The position numbers and the translations under genes are program-made. Shown here piece by piece: positions 48,007 to 56,377 of a stretch of 64,000 bases of DNA (its first letter is position 1; each line of letters opens with the position of its first letter). Source of the stretch: Morganella morganii (GTDB taxonomy: Bacteria > Pseudomonadota > Gammaproteobacteria > Enterobacterales > Enterobacteriaceae); assembly GCF_003996855.1 (NCBI RefSeq), contig NZ_NRQY01000002.1, forward strand, positions 168,812-232,811. Direction: 5' to 3'. A model generated the notes under the pieces. It saw nothing but the letters and a program-made list of their open reading frames with translations, made no database searches and had not been told where the DNA came from.

Positions 48007-48623
48007 TTTCTGCTCTCCTGTCCTGAGACGAAAATACCGAACTCCGGTGGCATCGCACCAACAGATGCGGTACGGCGTTTCGCACTTTCGTTTTCCAGCT
48101 GATTCTCTTCAACGAGATGGAGGGCATCGGTCGGGCACACTTTCACACACGCCGGTCCTTCGTCACTGAAATCACACAAATCGCATTTCACTGCGATATT
48201 ACGGATACCGGCATTCCATGCCAGAAACGGATTCATGGTCGGCAGGCTGTCCGGCACATCCAGCAGCATCTCCTGCGGCACATACTGCTCAAAGAAATCC
48301 GGCATATCGACAGGTTTACTGCCTGACGGGGTAATCGCCCCGAACGGGCAGACCAGGCCGCATAATTTACAGCCGATACACAGGCTTTCATTCAGCACGA
48401 TCATGTCATTTTCGTGTGTAATGGCATTCACCGGACACACACGGGCACACGGAGCATCATCACACTGACGACAAAGCATCGGCGCGGTCAGTTCCCCGAT
48501 TTTCACCACATTCAATCTCGGATATGTTTGTAATCCCTGCTGTTTATGCGTCTCAGAACAGGCCGCCATACAGGTATTACATCCGATACAAAGATGCGGG
48601 TCGGCAATAACAAAGCGATTCAT
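48003..48623 (-). CDS. hyfA: Hydrogenase 4 polyferredoxin HyfA
   Basis: A 206-residue four-cluster ferredoxin that should link FdhF to the hydrogenase. Ligand sets are CIGCNTCMAAC, CRQCDDAPCARVCP, CIGCKLCGLVCP and CDLCDFSDEGPACVKVCP. The ATG at 48623 has GGAGG nine bases upstream and gives MNRFVIADPHLC, family-like; a GTG three codons earlier would overlap the ribosome site. It is the first gene of the operon, with a sigma-54 promoter upstream. Confidence 0.95.
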   Translation of the reverse strand: MNRFVIADPHLCIGCNTCMAACSETHKQQGLQTYPRLNVVKIGELTAPMLCRQCDDAPCARVCPVNAITHENDMIVLNESLCIGCKLCGLVCPFGAITPSGSKPVDMPDFFEQYVPQEMLLDVPDSLPTMNPFLAWNAGIRNIAVKCDLCDFSDEGPACVKVCPTDALHLVEENQLENESAKRRTASVGAMPPEFGIFVSGQESRK

Positions 48624-48676
48624 TCGCCCCACCCTCCAGAAAAATCAGACGAGTCATATAGTTTGATACCCTTGTT

Positions 48677-48694
48677 AGGCATTTTTCATGCCAT
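48677..48694 (-). promoter_or_regulatory. Sigma-54 promoter of the hyf operon
   Basis: On the minus strand ATGGCATGAAAAATGCC has GG and GC at the exact -24/-12 spacing. The transcript start would be near 48668, about 45 bases before hyfA. Confidence 0.7.
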
Positions 48695-48753
48695 GTTAAA
48701 AAGTGTATATTTATCAATTTATTGACATGATTTTCAGGCGGGAATAACTGTCG

Positions 48754-48771
48754 GTTCGACACTAATGACGA
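48754..48771. promoter_or_regulatory. Candidate FhlA upstream activating site (hyf)
   Basis: GTTCGACACTAATGACGA keeps the GTTCGACA and TGACGA halves of the element found upstream of hydN and fdhF, and differs only in the centre. It is followed by GACAAAAATGTCAT, a possible second half-site. It lies about 60 bases upstream of the promoter, and could also affect the divergent eptB. Confidence 0.65.
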
Positions 48772-48879
48772 CAAAAATGTCATGCTGTCTGCTGTCATCA
48801 GTTATGATGCAGACGATTAATGAATAAATATTGAACCAAGTAACTGATAGTTTCTCTAACTCTCTTTAGCGATGAAGTG

Positions 48880-50553
48880 ATGTACCCGATGCCTATACGT
48901 CCGTTATTGAATACACTAAGAAATGAATTTGTTGTTTCTGCTGTTCTTGCCCTGTTTTTGGGCTTTTTCCTGAACTACACCGTTTATTTTTCCCGCGCTC
49001 AGAACCAGTTATTACTGGCCGGTGACTATGGTTTTATTTATCTGATCGCCGAAATTTTCGTCAATGTTCTGTTCAGCTTTTTCTTATTCCGGCTGATTGC
49101 TCAGACCGGACTGCTGAGTTTTAAACTCTTCAGCAGCCTTATTATTCTGGTCAGTATCGCTGTCAGTTACTATGTGATGTTTTATGACGTCATTATCGGT
49201 TACGGTATCTTAGTCTCCACGCTGGCAACAGACAGTGTCGAACTGTCGCAGGAAGCTGTCGGCGAACATTTTTATCTCTGGTTCACACTGCTTTCTGTTC
49301 CTGCCCTGCTCCTTATCTGGTCCGCAAAAAAAACAGAAATACAAACGACATCACGGCGCCGGATGCTTTCCCTGTTTACCTTCATCGTCATCCCGGTTCT
49401 GATTTTCGGTTATTTAAAGCTGGCTGATTTCAATCAGAAAAAAATTGAAATGAACGGCAGTATTGATGTATCCAGTTATGGCGGCGAACTGAGCTATTCT
49501 TATTTACCGACCAACTGGATTGTTCCGCTGGTGCAGTATGCCGTGGTCAAATATGACGACACCTTTAATGAAATTGATTTATTCGACCCGGCCAAAGAAT
49601 TTACCTATACCCCGGCGCCGCAGAATGACGATTTATATGTGGTCTTCGTGATCGGGGAAACCGCGCGCTGGGATCATATGCAATTACTTGGTTATGGGCG
49701 TGAAACAACCCCGTTATTATCCGCAAATAAAAATATCATTGCCTTTAAAGGCCAATCCTGTGATACCTCCACAAAATTATCGCTGCGCTGTATGTTTGTG
49801 CGTGAAGGCGGCGTTAAAGATAACGAACAGCGGACAGTCACTGAAAATAATGTCTTCTCGGTAATGAAACAGAACGGGTTCTATTCCGAACTGTTTTCCA
49901 TGCAAAGTGAAGTCTGGTTCTATAACCGCCTCGACCTCGATAATTATCTGATCCGTGAAATGATCACCGCCCAGAACAGAACACCGGGCAAAGCTATCCG
50001 TGATGAATTACTGATGGATGAGGTTGATGAAGTACTGGCCCGTAAAAAACAGGGACAAAACCTGATTATTTTGCATACCAAAGGCTCGCACCATCTTTAT
50101 TCCAAACGCTATCCGCCTGAGTTCCGCAAATATATGCCGGAATGTACGGATGCGGGCACCCAATGCAGTGTGCAGGAAGAAATTAACGCCTACGATAATT
50201 CGATCTTATATACGGATCATTTGCTGAATGAACTGACAGAAAAATTAAAAGACAAAAATGCGATTGTCTTTTATACCTCTGACCACGGTGAATCTCTGGG
50301 GGAAAGAGACGGAATGCGGCTGCACGGCACACCACGGAATATTGCCCCGCCGGAGCAGTTCCGCGTGCCGTTTATTGTCTGGATATCAGATACCTACATT
50401 AAAAATAACCAAAACCTGTTTGATAATCTGAAAGAAAACAGCCGGACACGGACATTTTTCCATCATGAATTATTCGACAGTATTCTCGGCTGTTCCGGCG
50501 TGACATCATCCGACGGCGGGATCAATAATAAAAATAATCTCTGTTTCCGGTGA
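48880..50553 (+). CDS. eptB: Kdo2-lipid A phosphoethanolamine transferase EptB
   Basis: A 557-residue inner-membrane enzyme with five N-terminal helices and a periplasmic alkaline-phosphatase-fold domain. It adds phosphoethanolamine to the outer Kdo residue of lipopolysaccharide, according to E. coli EptB. The metal and nucleophile region FVIGETARWDHM, the SCDTSTKLSLRCMFVREGG segment (catalytic threonine), TKGSHHLYSKRYP and TSDHGESLGE are all present; the LRCMFVR form is EptB-type and not EptA. The start is uncertain: ATG 48880 or 48889, with no clear ribosome site. Related enzymes in this family can contribute to polymyxin resistance, common in Morganellaceae. Confidence 0.9.
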   Translation: MYPMPIRPLLNTLRNEFVVSAVLALFLGFFLNYTVYFSRAQNQLLLAGDYGFIYLIAEIFVNVLFSFFLFRLIAQTGLLSFKLFSSLIILVSIAVSYYVMFYDVIIGYGILVSTLATDSVELSQEAVGEHFYLWFTLLSVPALLLIWSAKKTEIQTTSRRRMLSLFTFIVIPVLIFGYLKLADFNQKKIEMNGSIDVSSYGGELSYSYLPTNWIVPLVQYAVVKYDDTFNEIDLFDPAKEFTYTPAPQNDDLYVVFVIGETARWDHMQLLGYGRETTPLLSANKNIIAFKGQSCDTSTKLSLRCMFVREGGVKDNEQRTVTENNVFSVMKQNGFYSELFSMQSEVWFYNRLDLDNYLIREMITAQNRTPGKAIRDELLMDEVDEVLARKKQGQNLIILHTKGSHHLYSKRYPPEFRKYMPECTDAGTQCSVQEEINAYDNSILYTDHLLNELTEKLKDKNAIVFYTSDHGESLGERDGMRLHGTPRNIAPPEQFRVPFIVWISDTYIKNNQNLFDNLKENSRTRTFFHHELFDSILGCSGVTSSDGGINNKNNLCFR

Positions 50554-50632
50554 TACAGTAACCTCATCTGCCAGCCCCGAACCGGCCTTACAGCCACTCC
50601 GGGGTTACCGCTATGAGTAATTGACCGGCAAA

Positions 50633-50663
50633 AAAAACCGCCGCTGATTCAGCGGCGGTTTTG
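50633..50663. terminator. Bidirectional terminator between eptB and efp
   Basis: AAAACCGCCGCTG-ATT-CAGCGGCGGTTTT with A/T runs on both sides, between convergent genes. Confidence 0.85.
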
Positions 50664-50680
50664 TAATTCATCACGTAATC

Positions 50681-51247
50681 TTATTTCACGCGGGAAACGT
50701 ATTCACCTGAACGGGTGTCAACTTTGATCACTTCACCAATCTGCACGAACAGAGGAACTTTAACCACAGCACCGGTGCTCAGGGTCGCTGGTTTACCGCC
50801 GGTACCGGCAGTATCACCTTTCAGGCCCGGATCGGTTTCCACGATTTCCAGCTCAACAAAGTTCGGCGGGGTGATCGAGATAGGACGGCCGTCCCACAGG
50901 GTAACGATACATTCTGCCTGATCGATCAGCCACTTGGCATTGTCACCGATGGCTTTTTCATCCGCAGCCAGCTGCTCGAATGTTTCGTTGTTCATGAAAT
51001 GCCAGAACTCACCATCGTTGTACAGGTAAGTCAGGTTCAGATCCATGACATCAGCGCCTTCCGCAGAGTCTGTTGATTTGAAGGTTTTCTCCAGCAGTTT
51101 GTTGGAGATCAGTTTACGCAGACGCACACGGGCAAATGCCTGACCTTTACCCGGTTTAACAAACTCACTTTCAACAACCACGCAAGGTTCGCCGTCTAAC
51201 ATAATTTTAAGACCTTGGCGAAATTCGTTGGTACTATAAGTAGCCAT
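50681..51247 (-). CDS. efp: Elongation factor P
   Basis: A 188-residue three-domain translation factor that relieves ribosome stalling at polyproline stretches. The modification site is Lys34 in VKPGKGQAF, to be beta-lysylated by EpmA after EpmB has made (R)-beta-lysine. Signature [29 protein letters not shown] is complete. It is divergent from epmB, as in E. coli. epmA, which in E. coli adjoins frdA, is not in this window. Confidence 0.97.
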   Translation of the reverse strand: MATYSTNEFRQGLKIMLDGEPCVVVESEFVKPGKGQAFARVRLRKLISNKLLEKTFKSTDSAEGADVMDLNLTYLYNDGEFWHFMNNETFEQLAADEKAIGDNAKWLIDQAECIVTLWDGRPISITPPNFVELEIVETDPGLKGDTAGTGGKPATLSTGAVVKVPLFVQIGEVIKVDTRSGEYVSRVK

Positions 51248-51287
51248 GGAAATCCTCTAATTTTAAATAAATGGCACAGCCAAAAAA

Positions 51288-52316
51288 ATGGTCGATATTG
51301 TAACCCGAAAACCGCCCGCCAGAGAAGTCTGGCTGCATCAACTCACCGATTCTGTCACTAATCCAACAGAACTGCTTGAAATATTAGGTCTGGAACAGGA
51401 CGATAACTGGCGTGCCGGTACTGATGCCCGCCGGTTGTTTGCACTGCGCGTCCCCCGTCCTTTTATCGCTAAAATGGAAAAAGGCAATCCGCGCGATCCG
51501 TTATTACTTCAGACCATGACGCACAGGGCTGAATTTGACCTGACACCCGGGTTCTCTGTCGATCCGCTGGATGAACAACACAGTGTTGTTCCCGGACTAC
51601 TGCATAAATATCACAACCGGGCATTGCTGTTAGTGAAAGGCGGGTGCGCGGTCAACTGCCGCTACTGTTTCCGCCGTCACTTCCCGTATGAGGACAATAA
51701 AGGCACCAGACATAACTGGCAGCAGGCGCTCGATTATATCGCTAACCATCCTGAACTCAATGAAATCATTTTCTCCGGCGGTGATCCGCTGATGGCAAAA
51801 GACCATGAGCTGGACTGGCTGCTGACGCAACTGGAAGCCATTCCCCATATTCAGCGGCTGCGCATTCACAGCCGTCTGCCGGTTGTGATCCCTGAGCGCA
51901 TCACACCGGAACTGACCGCACGTTTCCGCGATTCACGGTTACAGATAATTTTAGTCACACATATCAATCACGCGAATGAAATCGACGATGTATTGAAAGA
52001 AAAAATGAATCAGTTGCGTGAAAGCCGCGTCACCCTGCTCAATCAGAGTGTTCTGCTGCGTGATGTGAATGACAGTGCTGAGGTGCTGGCACAGCTCAGT
52101 AACGCCCTGTTTGACGCCGGTATTCTGCCTTACTATCTGCATGTGCTGGATAAAGTACAGGGTGCGGGACATTTTCTGATCAGTGATGATGAAGCGCGCC
52201 GTATTATGCATGATCTGCTGCCGCGTATTTCCGGGTATCTGGTGCCGCGTCTGACCCGTGAAATCGGCGGTGAGCCGAGTAAAACACCGATCGATCTCCG
52301 CCTGCGTCAGAGCTGA
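51288..52316 (+). CDS. epmB: EF-P beta-lysylation protein EpmB (lysine 2,3-aminomutase)
   Basis: A 342-residue radical-SAM, pyridoxal-phosphate enzyme that converts lysine to (R)-beta-lysine for EF-P. The [4Fe-4S] motif is CAVNCRYC (Cys120, Cys124, Cys127), followed by RRHFPY. The SGGDPLMAKD segment binds SAM, and the C-terminal LDKVQGAGHF contains the PLP lysine region of the family. Only 40 bases separate its start from that of efp, so the two share a control region. Confidence 0.96.
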   Translation: MVDIVTRKPPAREVWLHQLTDSVTNPTELLEILGLEQDDNWRAGTDARRLFALRVPRPFIAKMEKGNPRDPLLLQTMTHRAEFDLTPGFSVDPLDEQHSVVPGLLHKYHNRALLLVKGGCAVNCRYCFRRHFPYEDNKGTRHNWQQALDYIANHPELNEIIFSGGDPLMAKDHELDWLLTQLEAIPHIQRLRIHSRLPVVIPERITPELTARFRDSRLQIILVTHINHANEIDDVLKEKMNQLRESRVTLLNQSVLLRDVNDSAEVLAQLSNALFDAGILPYYLHVLDKVQGAGHFLISDDEARRIMHDLLPRISGYLVPRLTREIGGEPSKTPIDLRLRQS

Positions 52317-52452
52317 GTATTACCACGCTGACATGGTTATCTGACGAAATAGTATTTTACAGGCATCTTCAGGCGGTTAAATTACGCCCGCCATCCATGG
52401 CTCGCATGCTTTCTGTCTTCTTTACCCGCCGCCCGCGCTTTGCACATCTGAA

Positions 52453-52488
52453 TAAAAAAACCACCGTACATGCCGACGGTGGTTTTTC
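52453..52488 (+). terminator. Terminator after epmB
   Basis: AAACCACCGT / ACGGTGGTTTTT with an eight-base loop and A and T runs. Confidence 0.8.
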
Positions 52489-52530
52489 TTTATCCAATCA
52501 AAACATTTCGCTAAATCATTTCATTCAGAG

Positions 52531-52608
52531 CTAGGCGGCAAGCGAAGAGGCGCGGGGAGCATACATCAGTATGTGACCCGGGCCGCTGAGCGCAGCCAAC
52601 GCCGCTAT
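52531..52608. repeat. ERIC/IRU-like palindromic repeat
   Basis: The centre GGGGAGCATACATCAGTATGTGACCC resembles the ERIC (IRU) core, in which GGAGCTTACAT and AAGTAAGTGAC pair. The flanking CTAGGCGGC and GCCGCTATG extend the hairpin. It is shorter than the full 127-base element. Only one copy is visible in this window. Confidence 0.6.
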
Positions 52609-52630
52609 GGACGGAAGGATGACGCGAAAT

Positions 52631-52978
52631 TTACGGGCACTTAAAGACCTGGCCGGTAAGCTTGCTATCCACCGGGATCAGGCTGGACACAATTGCTGAC
52701 TCTGCCGGGCTGCCGAGACCATAAATCACGTTACCGCCCATTGCCGCGGCTTTGTTACGCAGGTCATTTGCCGCACCGCGCATGGAGCTGCTTTCGTTAC
52801 CGACGCCGGTCATCCAGTTGCTCTGTACGCCGGTGACTTCACCTAATTTCTGACATTCTGCCGGTGGCTGCTCTTCGGAAAAGCGGACCTGTGATCCGGC
52901 GGAGCTCAGTTCGTTCGTGGTCGTACAGCCTGCCAGTAATAACAGTGCCAGAGCACTGGGTAACATTTTAATCCGCAT
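52631..52978 (-). CDS. yjeI: DUF4156 lipoprotein YjeI
   Basis: A 115-residue lipoprotein with signal MRIKMLPSALALLLLAGCTTT (lipobox LAGC, Cys18). The mature part matches E. coli YjeI: EQPPAECQKLGEVTGVQSNWMTG, then SMRGAANDLRNKAAAMGGNVIYGL and an end GQVFKCP. The ATG at 52978 is preferred because GAGGA lies between it and the first ATG. Family function is unknown. In E. coli yjeI lies near groL; here an accessory cassette separates them. Confidence 0.88.
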   Translation of the reverse strand: MRIKMLPSALALLLLAGCTTTNELSSAGSQVRFSEEQPPAECQKLGEVTGVQSNWMTGVGNESSSMRGAANDLRNKAAAMGGNVIYGLGSPAESAIVSSLIPVDSKLTGQVFKCP

Positions 52979-53099
52979 AGTTTTCCTCATTCACGGTTGG
53001 AAAAAATTTATACAGCTAATTTAACCACTTTGTGGCAGCGACTTCAAAAACTAATCGCTGAAAACCACCCGCTGATCGCAATCAGCCGCAAATAATGCA

Positions 53100-53148
53100 T
53101 AAAAAACCGGCGCCTGAGTTTCCTCAAGACACCGGTTTGGTTTTTCCT
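53100..53148 (-). terminator. Terminator of the RpiR-PTS-lyase cassette
   Basis: On the minus strand AACCGGTGTCTTGAGG / CTCAGGCGCCGGTT with a small loop and two mismatches, ending in a T run, 17 bases after the lyase stop. Confidence 0.7.
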
Positions 53149-53164
53149 GTGTCAGCCCGGTAAT

Positions 53165-54535
53165 TTACTGATAGTCTTTTTTGATTTCCTGAGCGGTGTC
53201 TGAGCCCCGTTTCGCTTCTTTTTCGGCGATTTCAACGGACAAACCAATATATGCACGCGGATCTAACATCGCTTTAATCTCTTCATTGCTGAAGGCGGCG
53301 GCAATGGTGCCGTTTTTCGTCAGGTTCGTGTAGAAATCCTCACCATCCGCAGCGGTTTTGATAGCTTCTTCATACAACAATGAATGCGCCTTATCTTTAC
53401 CCAGCTTTTCCGCCATTTTCATCATCACATATTCGGTGTTATCCAGCCCTTTGTTTCTCATGACGTTATGCAGCATTCTTTCTTCATGAGGCACAATCGT
53501 TCTGGTGAGTTCTTCTGTTCTCAGCAGCACTTCGGTGGTCAGTTCGAGCGCTTCTTCAATCAGCCCGTCGAATAACATATACGAGCTGCTGTCTCCCTCA
53601 TACGGTCTGACAGCGGAATACATGCCGACACCCGGCAGTGAATACAGTTTCTGGGAGTTCGCGATAATCCCTTTGGCCAGTTTCGGGTTAATTTTGTGCG
53701 GCATGGTACTGCTGCCCACCGTACCCCTGGTAAAGCCTTCGGAGACTTCCGCGATTTCTTCCAGCGTGGTGCTGTAAACTTCCTCACCGATTTTATGGCA
53801 GATATTCGCCATCAGCGCCAGGTTCGCCATGTACTCCAGTTTATGCGTGCTCAGGTTACGGGACGGAACTTCCATCGCATGCATGCCGGTCAGTTCAGCA
53901 ACCCGCTTCTGGACTTCCAGCCCGATGCCCGGCATGGTGTTAAATGCCCCGACCGCGCCGCCCATCATGATAGTGAATACGCGCTTTTCACACTCTCTCA
54001 TGCGCTGGCTGCAATCGATAAAATCGCTGATCCATACCGCCACTTTGTAACCATAAGTGATAGGGATCGCGTGGCGGCCATGTGTTCTGCCCGGCATCAC
54101 CATGTGTTTGGTTTTTTCTGCGAGACGCGATAAATTTTCGAGGATCTCACTTAACAGCAGCATAAATTTATTATGTACTGTCTTCATCATATACAACTGC
54201 GAACTCTGCTGAATATTCTGGGTGGTAATACCGTAATGGATATATTTACCACTCTCTTCAGAACAAGCGTTCACTAATACTTTTAAGAACGGCACGAAGC
54301 CATGACCGATTTTCTGATAAATACGGCTCATCTCTTCGAAATCGATATTTTCAATAACCGCCTTTTCTTTAATTTCACCGGCAGCAGAGCGGGGAATAAA
54401 CCCCAGTTCTGCCTGTGCCTGAGCTAACACTGATTCAAACATCAGCCAGGTAGAGTATTTGGCCTCATCAGACAGCAGCGCTTTTATGCCGCGATCATCG
54501 ATGGTTTTACTTTTAGAATCATATAAAGCTCTCAT
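53165..54535 (-). CDS. Fumarase/aspartase-superfamily lyase, adenylosuccinate lyase-like
   Basis: A 456-residue enzyme of the superfamily that cleaves C-N or C-O bonds of succinyl-type substrates, releasing fumarate. The mobile-loop signature GSSTMPHKINP (about residues 275-285 counted from the first ATG) has the catalytic serine. Two other conserved regions deviate: the usual HxGxTSxD reads HYGITTQN, and GRTHxQ reads GRTHGRHA. It is not the housekeeping purB: it follows a PTS permease gene by about ten bases and is transcribed with it. The likely substrate is an imported, phosphorylated sugar conjugate; that is inference. ATG 54535 has AAGGA at six bases. Confidence 0.78.
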   Translation of the reverse strand: MRALYDSKSKTIDDRGIKALLSDEAKYSTWLMFESVLAQAQAELGFIPRSAAGEIKEKAVIENIDFEEMSRIYQKIGHGFVPFLKVLVNACSEESGKYIHYGITTQNIQQSSQLYMMKTVHNKFMLLLSEILENLSRLAEKTKHMVMPGRTHGRHAIPITYGYKVAVWISDFIDCSQRMRECEKRVFTIMMGGAVGAFNTMPGIGLEVQKRVAELTGMHAMEVPSRNLSTHKLEYMANLALMANICHKIGEEVYSTTLEEIAEVSEGFTRGTVGSSTMPHKINPKLAKGIIANSQKLYSLPGVGMYSAVRPYEGDSSSYMLFDGLIEEALELTTEVLLRTEELTRTIVPHEERMLHNVMRNKGLDNTEYVMMKMAEKLGKDKAHSLLYEEAIKTAADGEDFYTNLTKNGTIAAAFSNEEIKAMLDPRAYIGLSVEIAEKEAKRGSDTAQEIKKDYQ

Positions 54536-54546
54536 CATATATCCTT

Positions 54547-56103
54547 TTATTTCTTCATTGCTTCATCAACAGCATTGCGGACAAATTCAACCTTCGGTCC
54601 GTAAACAACATGGACGTGGTTTGCCGATGGAAAGAAGAATGCAGTACATCCTGATTCCGACATTAATTCTTTATCAATCTTATTCACTTCTTCGATATCA
54701 ATACGCATACGGGTAATACAGTTATCGACGTTACGGATATTTTGTTTTCCGCCCAGAGCCTCGATAAGAATTTGCGCGATTTCACCATAACGTTTTTCTT
54801 TAATTAACGTGTTTTTCAGGTTGCTGGATTCTTCACGGCCCGGCGTTTTAATATCAAACCGCAGAATTGCCCAGCGGAAGATAAAGAACGTCACCACGGC
54901 CAGACCAGTACCGATAAGCACCAGGAATATCCAGTTAGTGCGTTCGTACAGAAGACCAAATATAGTGAAATCGAATATGGTTCCGCGGATATAACCGATG
55001 GCCACACCGGCGAATGACAGTAATACTGCGCCGATACCCACGATGATGGCATAAATTAAATACAGCAGCGGTGCAATAAACACGAAGGTAAATTCGAGCG
55101 GTTCCGTCACGTTACCAAGCATCGCGGTCAGAACCATCGTCACCAGCATCGATTTCACTTCAATGCGATTCTCTTTCTTCGATGTCTTATAGATAGCTAA
55201 CGCGATGGCCGGGAACAGGAACAGCGTCACCAGCATTTGCTGCTGCGCCATAAAGCGCGTCAGGCCTGGCATCATCGCCCAGTATTCCGTACCCAGCCCC
55301 TGTTTGAACAACACTTCTGTTAAGGCAGGAACAACTCCGACGAAGGTTTGCCCGTCAATAACATAAGTACCGCCGGCTTCAGTAAATCTGAACAGCACGT
55401 TCCAGACGTGGTGCAAGCCGAACGGAATAAACAGACGCTCACCACCCGCCGTAAAGAACGGACCGACCGGACTCAGGAAGACAGCAGAAAGTTTCATCAG
55501 CCCCTGAACCAGCACTTCCCAGATAAACGGTAATATCGCGCCGACTGCAATCATCAGCCCGACCATAATAATAGAAACAGATTTTTTACCGGAGAAGAAC
55601 GCAAAGGCTGTCGGTAACTCAAGGTTATAGAACTTATCCGTTGCCCAGGCAGCAATCAGACCGGTGATAATCCCCCCGGCGGCACTGATATTTAAGGTTT
55701 GGATCCCCAGCACCTTAATTTGCCCCACCTGCCCCATAACAGCCGCATCCGCCAGTTTACCTGTCAGTACCAGCCAGATATTCATGGTGATGATAAGTGA
55801 CAAATAACCGACCACAGAGGCAAAAACCGCGATCCCCTTATCACGCTGGCTCATCCCGTAGGCAACCCCCATGGCAAAGAGCAGCGGAATGTTGTCAAAA
55901 ATAACACCGGCAATAGAGCGGATGCTGACAAACAGTGCGTTAACCGTTTCATTTCCGAGGAAAGGGAACCGGGCAATCATGTAGGTCTGAACCAACGCCC
56001 CGCTGATCCCCAGAATCATACCTATCGGAGCCAGAATCCCGATTGGCAGGAGCAGTGTCCGGCCAAAGCGCTGGATTGACTCTCCGAATTTTCTTTTAGC
56101 CAT
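54547..56103 (-). CDS. PTS permease EIICB, glucose/maltose family
   Basis: A 518-residue phosphotransferase permease with an EIIC membrane part (to about residue 410, roughly ten helices) and a C-terminal EIIB domain. The phosphorylated cysteine is Cys462 in VDNCITRMRI. The EIIC contains the family segment FIPFGLHHVWNVLFRF and the GNVTEPLEFTFVF substrate-loop motif. There is no EIIA domain, so phosphate must come from another protein, perhaps EIIA-Glc. Sugar specificity cannot be told; the partner lyase suggests a conjugate and not a plain sugar. Confidence 0.9.
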   Translation of the reverse strand: MAKRKFGESIQRFGRTLLLPIGILAPIGMILGISGALVQTYMIARFPFLGNETVNALFVSIRSIAGVIFDNIPLLFAMGVAYGMSQRDKGIAVFASVVGYLSLIITMNIWLVLTGKLADAAVMGQVGQIKVLGIQTLNISAAGGIITGLIAAWATDKFYNLELPTAFAFFSGKKSVSIIMVGLMIAVGAILPFIWEVLVQGLMKLSAVFLSPVGPFFTAGGERLFIPFGLHHVWNVLFRFTEAGGTYVIDGQTFVGVVPALTEVLFKQGLGTEYWAMMPGLTRFMAQQQMLVTLFLFPAIALAIYKTSKKENRIEVKSMLVTMVLTAMLGNVTEPLEFTFVFIAPLLYLIYAIIVGIGAVLLSFAGVAIGYIRGTIFDFTIFGLLYERTNWIFLVLIGTGLAVVTFFIFRWAILRFDIKTPGREESSNLKNTLIKEKRYGEIAQILIEALGGKQNIRNVDNCITRMRIDIEEVNKIDKELMSESGCTAFFFPSANHVHVVYGPKVEFVRNAVDEAMKK

Positions 56104-56211
56104 ATTTTTTTCCCTGCGACGAAGAATATTGACATTATCCGGAATACTAGCACTGTGTTTTTTAAATGAAATGATGGTGCGGTTTTAAATATTATCTCAG
56201 ATCTTACATTA

Positions 56212-56223
56212 TGACCCGGGTCA
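56212..56223. promoter_or_regulatory. Palindromic operator candidate upstream of the PTS gene
   Basis: The perfect palindrome TGACCCGGGTCA stands out in very AT-rich DNA between rpiR and the PTS gene, about 110 bases before the permease ATG. It may be the operator of the adjacent RpiR-type regulator. Confidence 0.4.
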
Positions 56224-56377
56224 CTTTAAGATGATAATGATTTAAAAATCATAGCAATAGTGATTCTTACATAAATATATGAGTGATTTATCAGATAGAT
56301 AATTATTTTAAAAACAGCAGGAATTATTGAGCGAAAAACATTCAGCTCATCTTAAGCCAAATAATGCGTTAATTTAT

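Larger units (their letters stand above)
52317..52630. other. Spacer between epmB and yjeI
   Basis: About 310 bases with no gene; it contains a terminator and an ERIC-like element, listed separately. Confidence 0.6.
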
